Assembly (NCBI GenBank): GCA_003008705.1
Contig: PDUO01000006.1
Coordinates: 1,249,295-1,313,294, forward strand
Direction: 5' to 3'
Origin: Pezicula radicicola
Taxonomy: Eukaryota > Ascomycota > Leotiomycetes > Helotiales > Dermateaceae
DNA length: 64,000 nt
Part shown: positions 1 to 10,381 of the stretch, piece after piece
How the letters are laid out: every line of letters begins with the position of its first letter
Position numbering within the stretch: position 1 is the stretch's first letter
The notes under the pieces: generated by a model
Databases searched by the model: none
The model's input: the letters and a program-made list of their open reading frames with translations, nothing else
What the model was told of the DNA's origin: nothing
Made by a program: the position numbers and the translations under genes

Positions 1-549
1 TTTACCACTCTGTGTTGTACCTAATTACCGTGATTTTACGTGCCAGGACCGATTGGGTTTAACGCTAAGAGCAAAGTTGTTGGTAACTGATGCTCTAGCA
101 CAAGTTAACAAGAACAATATATTGTTCGACTGAAGAGAAATTTTGCTGTGGGTCTTTTGTTCTACGGAATTGAATATAGTCCAGTGTAGACTAAATTGCC
201 CATGTCTAATGTTATCGCCCAAGGACTATTGCATGCAGCTGACTTGGCGCAAAGGGCTTAGTTTTTAGAGAAATATACCACGTTGTTCACAGTATTCAAA
301 TTTCTGTGCTAGAGATGCTATGGAGCTCTAAGGTATGATTATGTAGGGTTCAATGCGAAAACCACGAGTTTAGGGTGATATTTTCGGGTTTGAAGCACAG
401 AAACAATGTCGTAGACACTTAATGTCCATTTCCTCCATAGGTAGCTCAAGGGGTCTATTTATCCTACCAGACTGAGGCTCCACTCCGATTACCCGAAGCT
501 AGTAGTGACTAATCCTAGAATCCGAGGTGATCGTGACAGCTATCGTAGC
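1..549. other. gene-free stretch downstream of the 2EXR gene
   Basis: No convincing coding sequence is seen. The only open frames are short, lack homology that I recognise and have no splice signals joining them to anything. The segment would hold the 3' flank of the minus-strand gene that ends at 550. Confidence 0.6.
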
Positions 550-1601
550 TCAACCATCTTTGAGCCAAACGATTCTTGGCACCTTCTCGACCAAGTATCC
601 TTTCTCTGACATTTCTTTTTGCCAAGCCCGAGTCAACACCTCTGTTATTAGCTCAAAATCCAGTGTGGGTTCTGGTTCAAAAAAAAATTCCACCCGGCTA
701 ATAAAAAGTGTATCCAAACGCCAGAAGCTTAGCAAAGAGGGAAATTCATTCCTCGCACTTTCCTCCTTGACAAAATTTTCTGAAGACATCAGAATAAAAA
801 GCATATCCACCTTCAAGAATTTCAGCTCTCTGTAAATCTGCATGCGTGTTCTATAGGTCTCTCCGCGCATGTAATTCTCAAGATCGAGGTTCTGCCTGAA
901 ACATAGTGTATCCCTCGAGAAGTCGAAGTAGAAGTACGACATCATATTATGGAAGCGACTGGCGTCCTGAAATACAGTAGTGTAGAGTCTCTTAACAGCA
1001 GCGCGACTTTCTTGATTTGCGTAGAGAGTCATCGGGTTGTCATATAGCGCTTTCATGCTTGTCTGGCCAAAGTGGTTGGAGTTCATGTAGAGGTACGTCT
1101 TGAAGATGGTGATCACTCGACTACTAGGAAGTGTAAATTTCCAGATCTTTTCACGCAACTCAGGGGGAAGCTTTGGGAAGTAGGTGAAGCGCTTGATTGG
1201 AGTTGCAGAAGTAGCAGTTGCTGGTGAAGCATTCAATGGTGAGACCGCCATGATGTCCGATCGGGTAGGGGCTCCTTCTAGGGTAGTGGTATCCGTGTCC
1301 GCGTTATCGTTACTAGATGGTATCATCATCGTGCTGCTTGGTTGCTGCTTCAGGTCAGATTATGTTCGCAGAATGGTCCTGAAAATGATTTGTACTCACA
1401 GCCACAGACATAGTGCCTAGCTGCGCTTGGGGGCCATCCTGCAAGGAAGCATTCAACTCATGAGTTTCAACTTGCCAGCATGGGAACGTACTGCCATGCG
1501 CCGAGGTGATAATGCCGTCTTGGATTTCCTGCTTTCAAAAGACATCTTGTTAGCTAGAAATTGAGACTCTAGGGGAGATGGGCGCAAATACTTACAGACA
1601 T
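550..1601 (-). CDS. 2EXR domain-containing protein (three exons)
   Basis: Exons are complement(550..1344), (1400..1528) and (1596..1601); the product is about 309 aa. The first exon is only ATGTCT, followed by GTAAGT. The two introns (67 and 55 nt) have GT..AG ends and the frame stays open across both joins. The 2EXR signature FPKLPPELREKIW lies near residues 101-113, followed by a conserved PSSRV segment and a C-terminal alpha/beta region. The 2EXR family is an expanded fungal family of unknown biochemical function, common in Pezizomycotina. The first ~95 residues are Ser/Thr/Ala-rich and probably disordered. The large exon could be translated alone from its own ATG at 1329, which would remove the upstream exons; that is the main uncertainty. 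Confidence 0.72.
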
Positions 1602-3275
1602 GATGAATCTAAGGCTGATCTTGATTCTAGTTGCAGTTGTTGGTGGTTAGAAGTTGACGCCATCTAAGATTGTTGGAGTGTTAAAGTTTATGGATCGAGG
1701 CAAGGAAAATAGAGTATGATCAAGTAGTGCTAATACACTAGCGCCACGAATTCCACGCTAGTTTGGAACAGCGGACGACTCTTTTTATCGCTTATACGCG
1801 ATATTCTTCCGGGTACAGTTATATTTTATGCGTATCTAGTAACAGTAGGTTTTATAAAGCAAATTAATTCGTAGCTATATAATGGTCATTTGGAGCAAAT
1901 CTATTGATTGTGTGTAGAGCTATTGCGTGGGTTATGTAACTCTGAAGCGATTATTCCATTTAACAGTAGTACTATATAATACTAGAATAGCCTTAATTTA
2001 GTATAGTAAACACTATAAGTTTAATTCTATATAATTATAAGGTTAAATAGTTGAGCCAGATGCTACTTCTGAGGCAAGTATGAATGTAGGAGCAATTGAT
2101 GACCACGTAATATGGAACCAATAATGGCTTCAGCAACAGCAGAATTAGCAACAATGAACGGAATGGAAAAGAGCCGGACGTGAGAGGAAAAGGGAATCAC
2201 TGCAGAGGATTCTGACCGGCCTTTGACTTGCCGTCAACAGGGACTAGCATGAATTATCACGGCAGACGGACCACCCCACCGATAGCTCTGTTGTTTACCA
2301 TGTGATCAAACAAAACACCGAGAAGCCGTTTCATGGAATGGTGAGGGGGAAATTTTCTAAGTAGCGCGTTTGTGAGGGGTCTCGAGCCGGCGCATCTGAA
2401 ACTTCGAATCCTCTTGGGAACAAATCCTCTCGATCTTTGTAGATCCTTCGAACTGCCCAACCAGATCTCTTACATAGACCTGTTAAGCCTCTTAGCGAAA
2501 CCCGGATCGGATCTATTGAGTTAGTTAGAGCTTATGTAGTATGTACTGTAGTCCGGGGAGATAGTTCCTCCTAGGATCACTGGGCTCTTAGCATAACTAC
2601 AGAATGACTGTCTCAATGAAGATTCGCTTATCGAGTGTTACAGTAAGCTCCTTAAACAAAGATAAAGAAATGAAATATCGATGTTTTAGGTACTTTCGCA
2701 CACTAACCAAATTAGAGCTTCTTAAAATCTGATATACTGTTGGATTATTACACACTAAAAATAAACAACTTAACTAAGTGAGAAGCTTAGTCAGAAGTAA
2801 TAGGTACCTATCCCTTTGTGTGTCTAACGGCTTCGACACGGGCCATCAGGACGTGCACGGCAAAATACATATAATTTTTGGTGGTGAAATTCTCCGGGTG
2901 TCGAATCCCTGTACAAAAAGCCGTTAGGGGATACTCGGGTATTCCGTGCTACGAACTCGCTAATATTTGACGGATCCAAATTACACAGCCTTTCTGGTAT
3001 TAATATGGTACTAAGCTTTTCAGGCCACCATTCCTTCAGGTTACAGCAAATGGTTACAATCCTTTGAGCATTTTGTTTGATATCACAAATGAGGGAGTAG
3101 GGGTCCTTTCGTGCCTAGGGTCTCGATTGGAATCACCGTCAATAGATCTAAAGATGAAAGATGATGAAATGTATATAATATACGCAGTACCCTATGCTTG
3201 CGAACATCAAGCAATAAAAGAAGCACAATCATCTTTCTTATTGCAATTCGGAAAATATTGCTTCGACATTTCAAC
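1602..3275. other. gene-free stretch, AT-rich, with a small inverted repeat
   Basis: This is a divergent intergenic region between the 2EXR gene (-) and the aspartic protease gene (+). 1740-2060 is AT-rich. A short GC-richer patch at about 2160-2560 has an open frame on the minus strand that I do not recognise. The hairpin-forming repeat at 2824-2927 is listed separately. Promoters of both flanking genes must lie here. Confidence 0.5.
2824..2927. repeat. short hairpin-type repeat, copy A
   Basis: The ends are perfect 10-bp inverted repeats (CTAACGGCTT at 2824-2833 and AAGCCGTTAG at 2918-2927). Inside them is a second near-inverted pair, TTCGACACGGG and CGGGTGTCGAA. The right half, with GGTGAAAT and GTCGAATCCCTGTACAAA, resembles a diverged segment near 33560-33595. 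It could be a tiny non-autonomous element or a tRNA-derived relic; the B-box-like GTCGAATCC is imperfect and no tRNA cloverleaf can be drawn. Confidence 0.4.
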
Positions 3276-4703
3276 ATGTTTTCATCTTTGCATAGTCTCT
3301 TTATACCATTCCTATTTAGCACTCTGTGTATTTTAGCAGCAGTCAACAGTCAGCCCGTCTCTAGGAGTGTCACGCCGTCTTCCTACGTACTTCCACTTAC
3401 CCGCAAACACGGTACTCGAGCAGCGGCATTCTCTAGAAGTAGAAGTCTTCAGAAGCGAAATGGAACCGGTACTGCAAAGCTCACACCCGGTGCTGCTGCG
3501 CAACAATTCTTTGCACCTGTTACCTTCGGCGATCAAACATTCAATTTAATCGTCGATACTGGAAGCAGTGACACATGGGTCGCTAAAGAAGGGTTTAAAT
3601 GCATTGAATTTGAAGGTCCTACGGCGGTGGATTCATCACAATGCGGCTTTGGTGCACTGTATACAACCTCGAGTACTTTAAAACCGATCGCAGATCTGAA
3701 CTTTAACACTTCTTACGGTAGTGGTGAATATGGTTCTGGCATCGCAGCTATGGAAGACATCGGTATTGCTGGGATGACACTCACACAACAAGAAATTGGC
3801 ATTGTCGACGTCACTAACTGGAGATCTGGAGATAATAGAGGTAACTCGGGATTAATGGGTCTTAGTGCACCTGCATTGTATGTATTCAATTCACTTGATT
3901 CCCTCCCACACCGAACATGGCTGACCATCAAAAGTACAAATACATTTACAGGTACTGACCCCCAAAAAGACGTCTTCAACAGCAGCGATGGGGGTGGAAA
4001 CCAGGTCAACTATGATCCCGTTTTTACCACTATGGTCAAGCGAAACTTGATCCCTCCCATGTTCTCTCTAGCACTTGATCGCGGAACTACTGGTGGTTCA
4101 TTAGCCTTCGGAGGAGTTCCCGATGTCTCGACAACTGGAGATTTTGTTACTGCTCCGATCAAGAAAGAAGATGGCGCAGTTGGAGATTATCAAGTTATAG
4201 TGGACGGGTTCGTATACGGTGCAGCCAACGATACTGCGAAGCTTAAACGGAGCTTCTCAGCAAAGGATGTACCAGGAAAACGGGATAATGGAGGCGATTC
4301 AGGCTCTGGTTCCAGCACTGACCCCACCACTGTCTCCAACGTACTGACCTTGGTCGATTCCGGAGCCAATACATTGTCAATGCCAGATTCCGTATTCAAA
4401 GCTGTGAGCGCTCTGTACACACCTGCAGCTAAGATGGACGCAGAGTCCGGAGACTACCTCGTACCTTGCACTGCCACGCCACCATCCATGGGCGTCAAGA
4501 TAGCTGGTCAGACGTTCTGGGTCGACGCTAAAGACATGATTATCCAAGAACCTGACGATGCCGGCAAATGTTCACTTGGTATTGAGGGTTCGGGTGACGA
4601 AAAAACGGCTACTCTGGGAGACACGTTTCTGACAAATGTGGTCGCTGTTTTTGATGTTGGGGATGCGCCGGCAGTTAAGTTTGCAGCCAGAGCGCCGTAC
4701 TAG
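3276..4703 (+). CDS. secreted pepsin-like aspartic protease (family A1)
   Basis: I choose the ATG at 3276 because it opens a classic signal peptide (MFSSLHSLFIPFLFSTLCIL). A propeptide with a Lys-Arg Kex2-type site (LQKR) follows. The two catalytic motifs are DTGSSDTW (Asp at residue 94) and DSGANTL. The flap region contains YGSGEYGSG. Although the frame is open throughout, 3878..3934 looks like an in-frame 57-nt intron (GTATGT, branch GCTGAC, AAAAG). Removing it turns an odd insertion into APAFTNTFTGTDPQKD, which fits the family better. The spliced product is about 456 aa, with the second Asp near 342. There is no GPI tail, so the enzyme is probably released for extracellular protein degradation. 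Without intron removal it would be 475 aa. Confidence 0.9.
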   Translation: MFSSLHSLFIPFLFSTLCILAAVNSQPVSRSVTPSSYVLPLTRKHGTRAAAFSRSRSLQKRNGTGTAKLTPGAAAQQFFAPVTFGDQTFNLIVDTGSSDTWVAKEGFKCIEFEGPTAVDSSQCGFGALYTTSSTLKPIADLNFNTSYGSGEYGSGIAAMEDIGIAGMTLTQQEIGIVDVTNWRSGDNRGNSGLMGLSAPALYVFNSLDSLPHRTWLTIKSTNTFTGTDPQKDVFNSSDGGGNQVNYDPVFTTMVKRNLIPPMFSLALDRGTTGGSLAFGGVPDVSTTGDFVTAPIKKEDGAVGDYQVIVDGFVYGAANDTAKLKRSFSAKDVPGKRDNGGDSGSGSSTDPTTVSNVLTLVDSGANTLSMPDSVFKAVSALYTPAAKMDAESGDYLVPCTATPPSMGVKIAGQTFWVDAKDMIIQEPDDAGKCSLGIEGSGDEKTATLGDTFLTNVVAVFDVGDAPAVKFAARAPY

Positions 4704-5354
4704 TGTGTGGGAGAGAGATGATGCTTTTTTGAATGCTTGGATAGATGACTCTACGAACACTTGTTTTGGTTATAACATTTTTGTACTTTTCTCTCATTTT
4801 TGTACTCTTCTCTTATTTTTGTCTTGTCTAGCTTAGATATGTGTACGTGTGCTTCTTTGAAAGAGGTGCTAAGGTATATAGTAAAAACCATATTAGTAAC
4901 TACTCCTACGTTATTCTCCTTTTATTTATACCTCCCTCTAAGAAGTACCTCGTATAAATCTACCTTAGTAGATAAAGAGTTGTTCACAATTATGGGTATA
5001 ATAATTCAAGCGCAAATAGTTTATACACGTCCTCTTCCGGTTTTAACTTTCAAGAAATCGAAGTTCATACTGTGCTATAATTTGCTTAGACTAGGGTTCA
5101 AGAATCGTAGATAGATTTAGCAACATCCATTTCAATTCGAGAAAAGCAGCAAGTATTCTACCAACCAAACATGCTCGCTGCATTGAATCATTACTCATCT
5201 ACGCCACTTTTCTTGCCGTTCATTATACAAACACAAACCTGACAAACCTCACAAAACACCCCTCAGCAATAATTCATTCAGCCAATCCAACCCATCCAAC
5301 CTATCCTAATCATCCTCTAACAAACTCGAACTACCTAAGCCGCAAAACACCTAC
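4704..5354. other. intergenic region between convergent genes
   Basis: This AT-rich 3' flank is shared by the protease (+) and the small secreted protein gene (-). Short open frames exist, but none has a start context, splice signals or a recognisable product. Confidence 0.55.
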
Positions 5355-5926
5355 TCATTTCGAAATAGCCCAAATACGAGTAGGACTCATAGTAAAATTG
5401 ATCCCTTGAGCACCCGGTCCAAAAGCATCACTAACGAACGTATCACTTTCAACAATGAACCTCGAACTAGGTGGTGAAGTCCAATTATGTTGAACTATTA
5501 ATGTAGCGTTCCATTTGCCTGGGGTCATATTTGATGTTATCTTGGGGTTGGCGCAGGGTTTTTGGGAGCCTTGAATGTCGGTTCCGTGGCAGTAGGTTGT
5601 GAAAGAGGGCTCGCTTATTGAGGAACCTGGACTTAAGGAGTTGTTAGTTTATTTAGTTTAGAGACGAACTTAGAAGACATGCGTTTTGAAACCTACCTGG
5701 TTTTGTTTCCTACTGGTGTTGAGGTGTATGTTATATTGAATGCGTACACGCAGCCGACTGGAGCGCATGAGGAGGTGTAGTTGTAAACAAAGTATGGGCC
5801 GAAGCCTCTCTTCCGCAAATGTGGAAGAGACCGACGAGTTCCAACAGGGAACTTCGTTGGAAAGGTGAGGATGGTGGAGGCAAGGAGGAAGATGAAGAGA
5901 GAGAAAACGGTAGCGAAGTTATGCAT
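5355..5926 (-). CDS. small secreted cysteine-containing protein
   Basis: Exons are complement(5355..5631) and (5697..5926), joined across a 65-nt intron (GTAGGT donor, TTAAG acceptor) with the frame kept; the product is about 168 aa. The N-terminus MHNFATVFSLFIFLLASTIL is a clear signal peptide. It is followed by a basic stretch with a Lys-Arg site (HLRKRGFG), suggesting pro-processing. The mature part has four cysteines (SCAPVGC, TYCHG, KPCAN), several NxT/S sites and a hydrophobic, beta-rich end (TMSPTRIWAISK). I do not recognise a named family. Size, secretion and paired cysteines are compatible with a cell-wall protein or an effector-like secreted protein; that is inference only. Confidence 0.68.
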
Positions 5927-8900
5927 CGTTGATAGTGATTGTTCTTCAGCTTCGTCTTTGGAATTTGGTCTCTTAGGAACTGTAGGAATTGCAATATATG
6001 AGACTCTAATGAAGATTGCAGATAAACTCGGTTTTTGATTGTTGTGCGTAGATGAAGTACTTTTTGATTTTGATTGAGAAATGTTTTGCTAGGTAAGAGA
6101 TGTGGAGGGTTTATGAGCTTCTTTCAAACCTTTAGTTTCTTACCTGCACAACAAGAAAATCTAACCCCAACCCCGCTCAAACGTCTACCCACCCAGCCCC
6201 TCACATGTATCATCACTATGACAAAAGGGATCCCCATTCCACGAGACTGACTCCATTACGAGGTTTTGTCCAACCAATCGACCGGTACGTTACTTCCATA
6301 TGAAGATGCAGTTGGTGCAAGGAGATCGAGCCCAACCTCGTTGGTATCTTGAGGTACCTAAAGATCTGGAACCTACGAAAGAAAATCCCAAACAATAGCT
6401 GGGTGATGACCCATCTGACAACTCGACCACATCCATTATGCAGAATAATATATCGCAAACGCATCTATGCATACAAGTAATCCCCATATGATGCATAAAA
6501 TTGACGGATTGAAGTATTTCTGCATCATATCTTTATCCTTTCTTGGTATCCTACCTCTTTCTGGAATGTCTCGGACGGGTTCCTGCAACCCTTTTGTCGA
6601 TCAACCTGGATAGCCGAACGGTAAGGGGAACACAAGGCTGTGCATGTGAACCCAGCCTCGCGATTTCTTGGAAAGATCATTGATCGCGTTATACACAGAT
6701 CTCAAGGACGTTAACCACCTTTTCAGATCTTTGTCTCTCAATAATTTTGCATCGAAAGTTGCGGGATCTCCGAGCTGAAAGAAGTAGTGGATGGCCTCAA
6801 TAAGTCGATATTTAACTTTCTGCTTTCCCTATGATTACTGAAAGTGGGATGATTAATTAGCAAGGGATTGCTTTGCAAGATTTACCTTTTTGTATATTTG
6901 AGATCTGTTGGCCTAGAACTGCTAAGGTGGGTGTTTTTGAGATTTGTGAAACAACGGTTCAGCTCTACTTTTGTAAATATGTAAGCTGGACGACTTTCCT
7001 CGTGGCATCAGTTCAGCCATTTTAATTAATAAGGAGAAAGGTTGTACATCATGGTAGAGACTCACTACTTAGTCAAGTTACAAAATAGCATATGCGAGGG
7101 GCAATCGATACTAAAAATTGCACTGGAGCTGGTCCCGGGCTCGTCCTAGACAGTTGTCTGGAAAAATCCCATTCACCGTACTTTATACTCTTGAATGAAC
7201 AAACACAACAATACAAATGCAAAGTAACTCCTTAGGCTAACGGAAGTAATTCACACTGGAATAAGAACAAAAATCATCGATGGGTTGCAATACAACAGGT
7301 ACAAAACCATATCAAACTATAGAACTAGCACAGTGTATCAAATAAAGTACCTGGGAGAGGTTTTACTACACGTGGGCTGTTACTGTAATTAGGTACTGAA
7401 ATATACTGCCTCCTCGCTCGAGAAGAACCAATAGACGTTATTATCGTTACCCTACATCAACTCAGAAAGTCTGCCCTCCATCTCTTTTGCTTTGTAACCC
7501 AATATGATGACCCCCTTGACTATTCCCGATCATAAACTAGCCGATGCACCGTGAGGTTTGAGCGACTCACCTAAATTCAAGCTGACTGTATAAATTTGAC
7601 TTTAGTAAGGGGAGACAATATACTTGAATTGCTAGAACAGTATATTCTATTAAATTTAGATTCAAATAGCCAGTTATGAAGGATCAACTAGGAGTGTGGT
7701 CTTGATTCTGTTCCTAAACAAAGTAACCGGATACTATCCGCCACAACTCCGGCATGAGAAGCCGCTTGGAATCTCTCGATTTCTTCAACAACCACAAAAG
7801 CAAGTGAATATATCCTCGCATTCGAGTATTGCTTCTATCTTTGAAGAAAGCACCCAGCTGCCGTACAAACAAACAAAAAAAGACACCATCAAAGCCTATG
7901 GGAATAAGTGTAAAGTGTTGTCCATTTCGAGACCACTAATTCTCGATATGACATCGCAACTCTACCCGCGCCGGCCGCTCAGACATGCAACAAAAAAGAG
8001 TTTGTATCCGCCCAATCCGGCATCAGCGGCTGTTGCATCCGGCATGCTACCCGGGACGGCAAGGTGCGGGATCGTGATAGATCTCGCATCATCTTGATGC
8101 TATCGAGGTCAAGTCCTCTTCATATGGAATAAGTACTTCTATAAGACCAAATTAAAATAACTTTCTGTGTTACTGATGATAGCCAAGTTAGATAGGAGAT
8201 CATTATTGTTTGGGAAGAGTACTCGTAGATGTTTGGTGGGAGTGGAAAGACGGAGAGACGGAAAATTCGAGACGGAGATGAAGATTCCGCGGCGGGCAAT
8301 GTTTCTGGCAAAAAGGCACAATATCCGCCCTGATTGCAGATGTGCAACAAACCTCTTAGATACGCAACATAATCACGGTCTATTGGATAAGCATAATTCC
8401 ATCCTCCCGGCTAAAGAGGATTTTTTTTGTCGAATCATTATCACTAAACGAATCCAATAGGAAGCTGTTCTCAAAGAAACCCAGAGCAGATTGTTTGTAG
8501 GCATGCAACAAAAATCCGAAGGTTGAAAAATGATAAGTTCACGACTTGAAGATATAAATCTGTTTCCCGACCACTTGTTGTCGAATTAAACTCAATTAGC
8601 CCTCGCTTAAATAACTCTCTTTATCAACATCGCTTGAAAAGCTATCCCCATAAGCAGCCAATAGGATACTGTGTCTTTGTGTGCCCGAGGATTCGGGAGA
8701 AACTTTACCCACGAGAAGGACGACTTTCCCCGACGCCTCTGCCGACGTACCTGAAGCTTGGAGCTGTGGCGGGGCCGACTGTAAACATCTCTCCCCAGAT
8801 TCTTTCCTTCCTTCTTCCTCTTTACTTTTCAGTGTTCTGTTTGTACATACCATTATTTTGATACATACTCCAGAATATACGAAGTAGCTCAGGGAACATC

Positions 8901-9013
8901 TCAGTTCCTAAACAATTGACCGATCTACCTGACGACATTACCTCCCCGCATCACCTCTACTATACGTCGTGTACTCGAACCAATTAACCTGCTTAACAAT
9001 TGAAGCAATAAAG
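5927..9013. other. gene-free stretch and thiolase promoter
   Basis: About 3.1 kb with no supported gene. The longest open frame (7696-8097, +) begins with GTG, has no ATG, no signal for splicing and no recognisable motif. 8640-9013 is pyrimidine-rich and should be the promoter and 5' leader of the thiolase gene. Confidence 0.5.
8684..8697. promoter_or_regulatory. palindromic CCGAGG-containing site upstream of thiolase
   Basis: CCCGAGGATTCGGG is a 5-bp inverted repeat with a 4-bp spacer, about 320 bp upstream of the thiolase ATG. It contains CCGAGG, the core recognised by the Zn2Cys6 fatty-acid regulators FarA/FarB in other moulds. Given the downstream beta-oxidation gene, a fatty-acid response element is plausible. 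A single six-base core can occur by chance. Confidence 0.4.
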
Positions 9014-10381
9014 ATGTCCGGTGCTGTTCGCAAAGGCCTCAAGTCTATCCTCGAGAAGTCACCGAACGATGTCGTGGTCCTCTCCTCCCTCCGCACAGCT
9101 ATAACCCGCTCCTACAAAGGCCAATTCAAAGACGCATACCCCGAAGAACTGCTCTCTCACGTCCTAAAAGGTATACAATCACCTGCCATTTATTCATCCA
9201 TGTATAATGGGCTTTAATTCACTGTTTCTCGACCTCGTAGCACCAAAGACAATGCTGACCTTACAATCATTATAGCAACCCTTACCGCGAACCCAAACCT
9301 CGACCCGGCACTTATAGACGATGTAGCAGTCGGCGTAGTACTTTCAGAACTTGGCGGATCAAAGGCAGGACGTATGGCCATGAATCACATTGGGATCCCC
9401 ACAACAACATCCTTCTACACCACAAATCGAGCCTGTTCATCAGGTCTCCAAGCAATAACAAACATCTCGCAATCCATCGCCACGGGACAAATCAATATAG
9501 GAATAGGAGGTGGAATGGAGAGCATGACAAGAAATTACGGCTCGAGAGCTATTCCAGTAGACTTGTGGCCAGAATTAAAAGAATCTCAAGTTAAAGATGC
9601 TAGGGATTGTATAATGGCTATGGGGTTGACTTCCGAAAATGTAGCTCAAAGATACGGTGTCTCCAGAGCAGATCAAGATGCTTTTGCCGTCCGCTCTCAC
9701 ACGCTTGCTCGCAAAGCTCAAGAAACAGGACTTTTTGACAAGGAAATAATTCCCGTCGAGACTCGATTCCAGGAGGTTGATAAGCAGGGCAATAAAGTTG
9801 GGGAGGAGAAGCGCATTACGGTGACGAAGGATGATGGTGTGAGAGCGGGTGTTACAATTGAAAACATGACGAAGCTTAAGCCTGCTTTCAGCCAGACGGG
9901 TACCTCTACAGCAGGAAACTCATCCCAGATATCCGATGGAGCCGCTGCAACACTCCTAATGCGCCGTTCTACAGCTACAGAACTAGGTCTCACATCATCT
10001 ATAATCGGAAAATGGGCAGGCACAGCAGTAGCAGGTTGTGCACCAGATGAGATGGGAATTGGTCCTGCGCTTGCCATTCCTAAACTACTTGCTCAACTTG
10101 AATTGAAGACGGAAGATGTAGGACTTTGGGAATTAAATGAAGCGTTTGCTTCGCAGGCTTTGTACTGTGTGCGAGAATTGGGACTTGATGGTGCACTTGC
10201 TGAAGGGAGAGTTAATCCTAAGGGTGGTGCTATTGCTTTGGGTCATCCATTGGGTGCTACTGGTGCGAGAATGGTGGCTGGTTTGTTGCCGCAGTTGGAG
10301 GTTATGGGGTTGCAGACTGGTGTTGTTAGTATGTGTATTGGCACGGGAATGGGTATGGCGGGCTTGTTTGTTAGGGAGTAG
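9014..10381 (+). CDS. 3-ketoacyl-CoA thiolase (acetyl-CoA acyltransferase)
   Basis: Exons 9014..9170 and 9276..10381 are joined across a 105-nt intron (GTATAC, branch GCTGACC, TATAG); the product is about 420 aa. It catalyses the last step of fatty-acid beta-oxidation, cleaving 3-ketoacyl-CoA with CoA to acetyl-CoA and a shortened acyl-CoA. Visible family signatures are the acyl-accepting Cys106 in NRACSSGLQAI, NEAFASQAL, the His376 loop GGAIALGHPLGATGARM and Cys406 in MCIGTGMGMAG. The N-terminus (MSGAVRKGLKSILEKSPNDV) resembles the filamentous-fungal peroxisome-type thiolases. I see no canonical PTS2 nonapeptide, and the C-terminus (LFVRE) is not a PTS1, so location is uncertain. The upstream CCGAGG palindrome supports fatty-acid control. 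Confidence 0.95.

Noticed and set aside
2257..2460. Minus-strand 67-codon frame and a tRNA-like B box (TTCGAATCC) at about 2402
   Set aside because: The T-stem does not pair and no cloverleaf can be drawn; the peptide is not recognised. No tRNA or rRNA gene was found anywhere in the window by eye.
7696..8097. Plus-strand open frame of 133 codons
   Set aside because: Begins with GTG, has no ATG or splice context, and the sequence shows no domain, signal peptide or conserved motif.
8596..8887. Overlapping frames on both strands upstream of the thiolase
   Set aside because: They lie in the pyrimidine-rich promoter and leader of the thiolase gene and look compositional.
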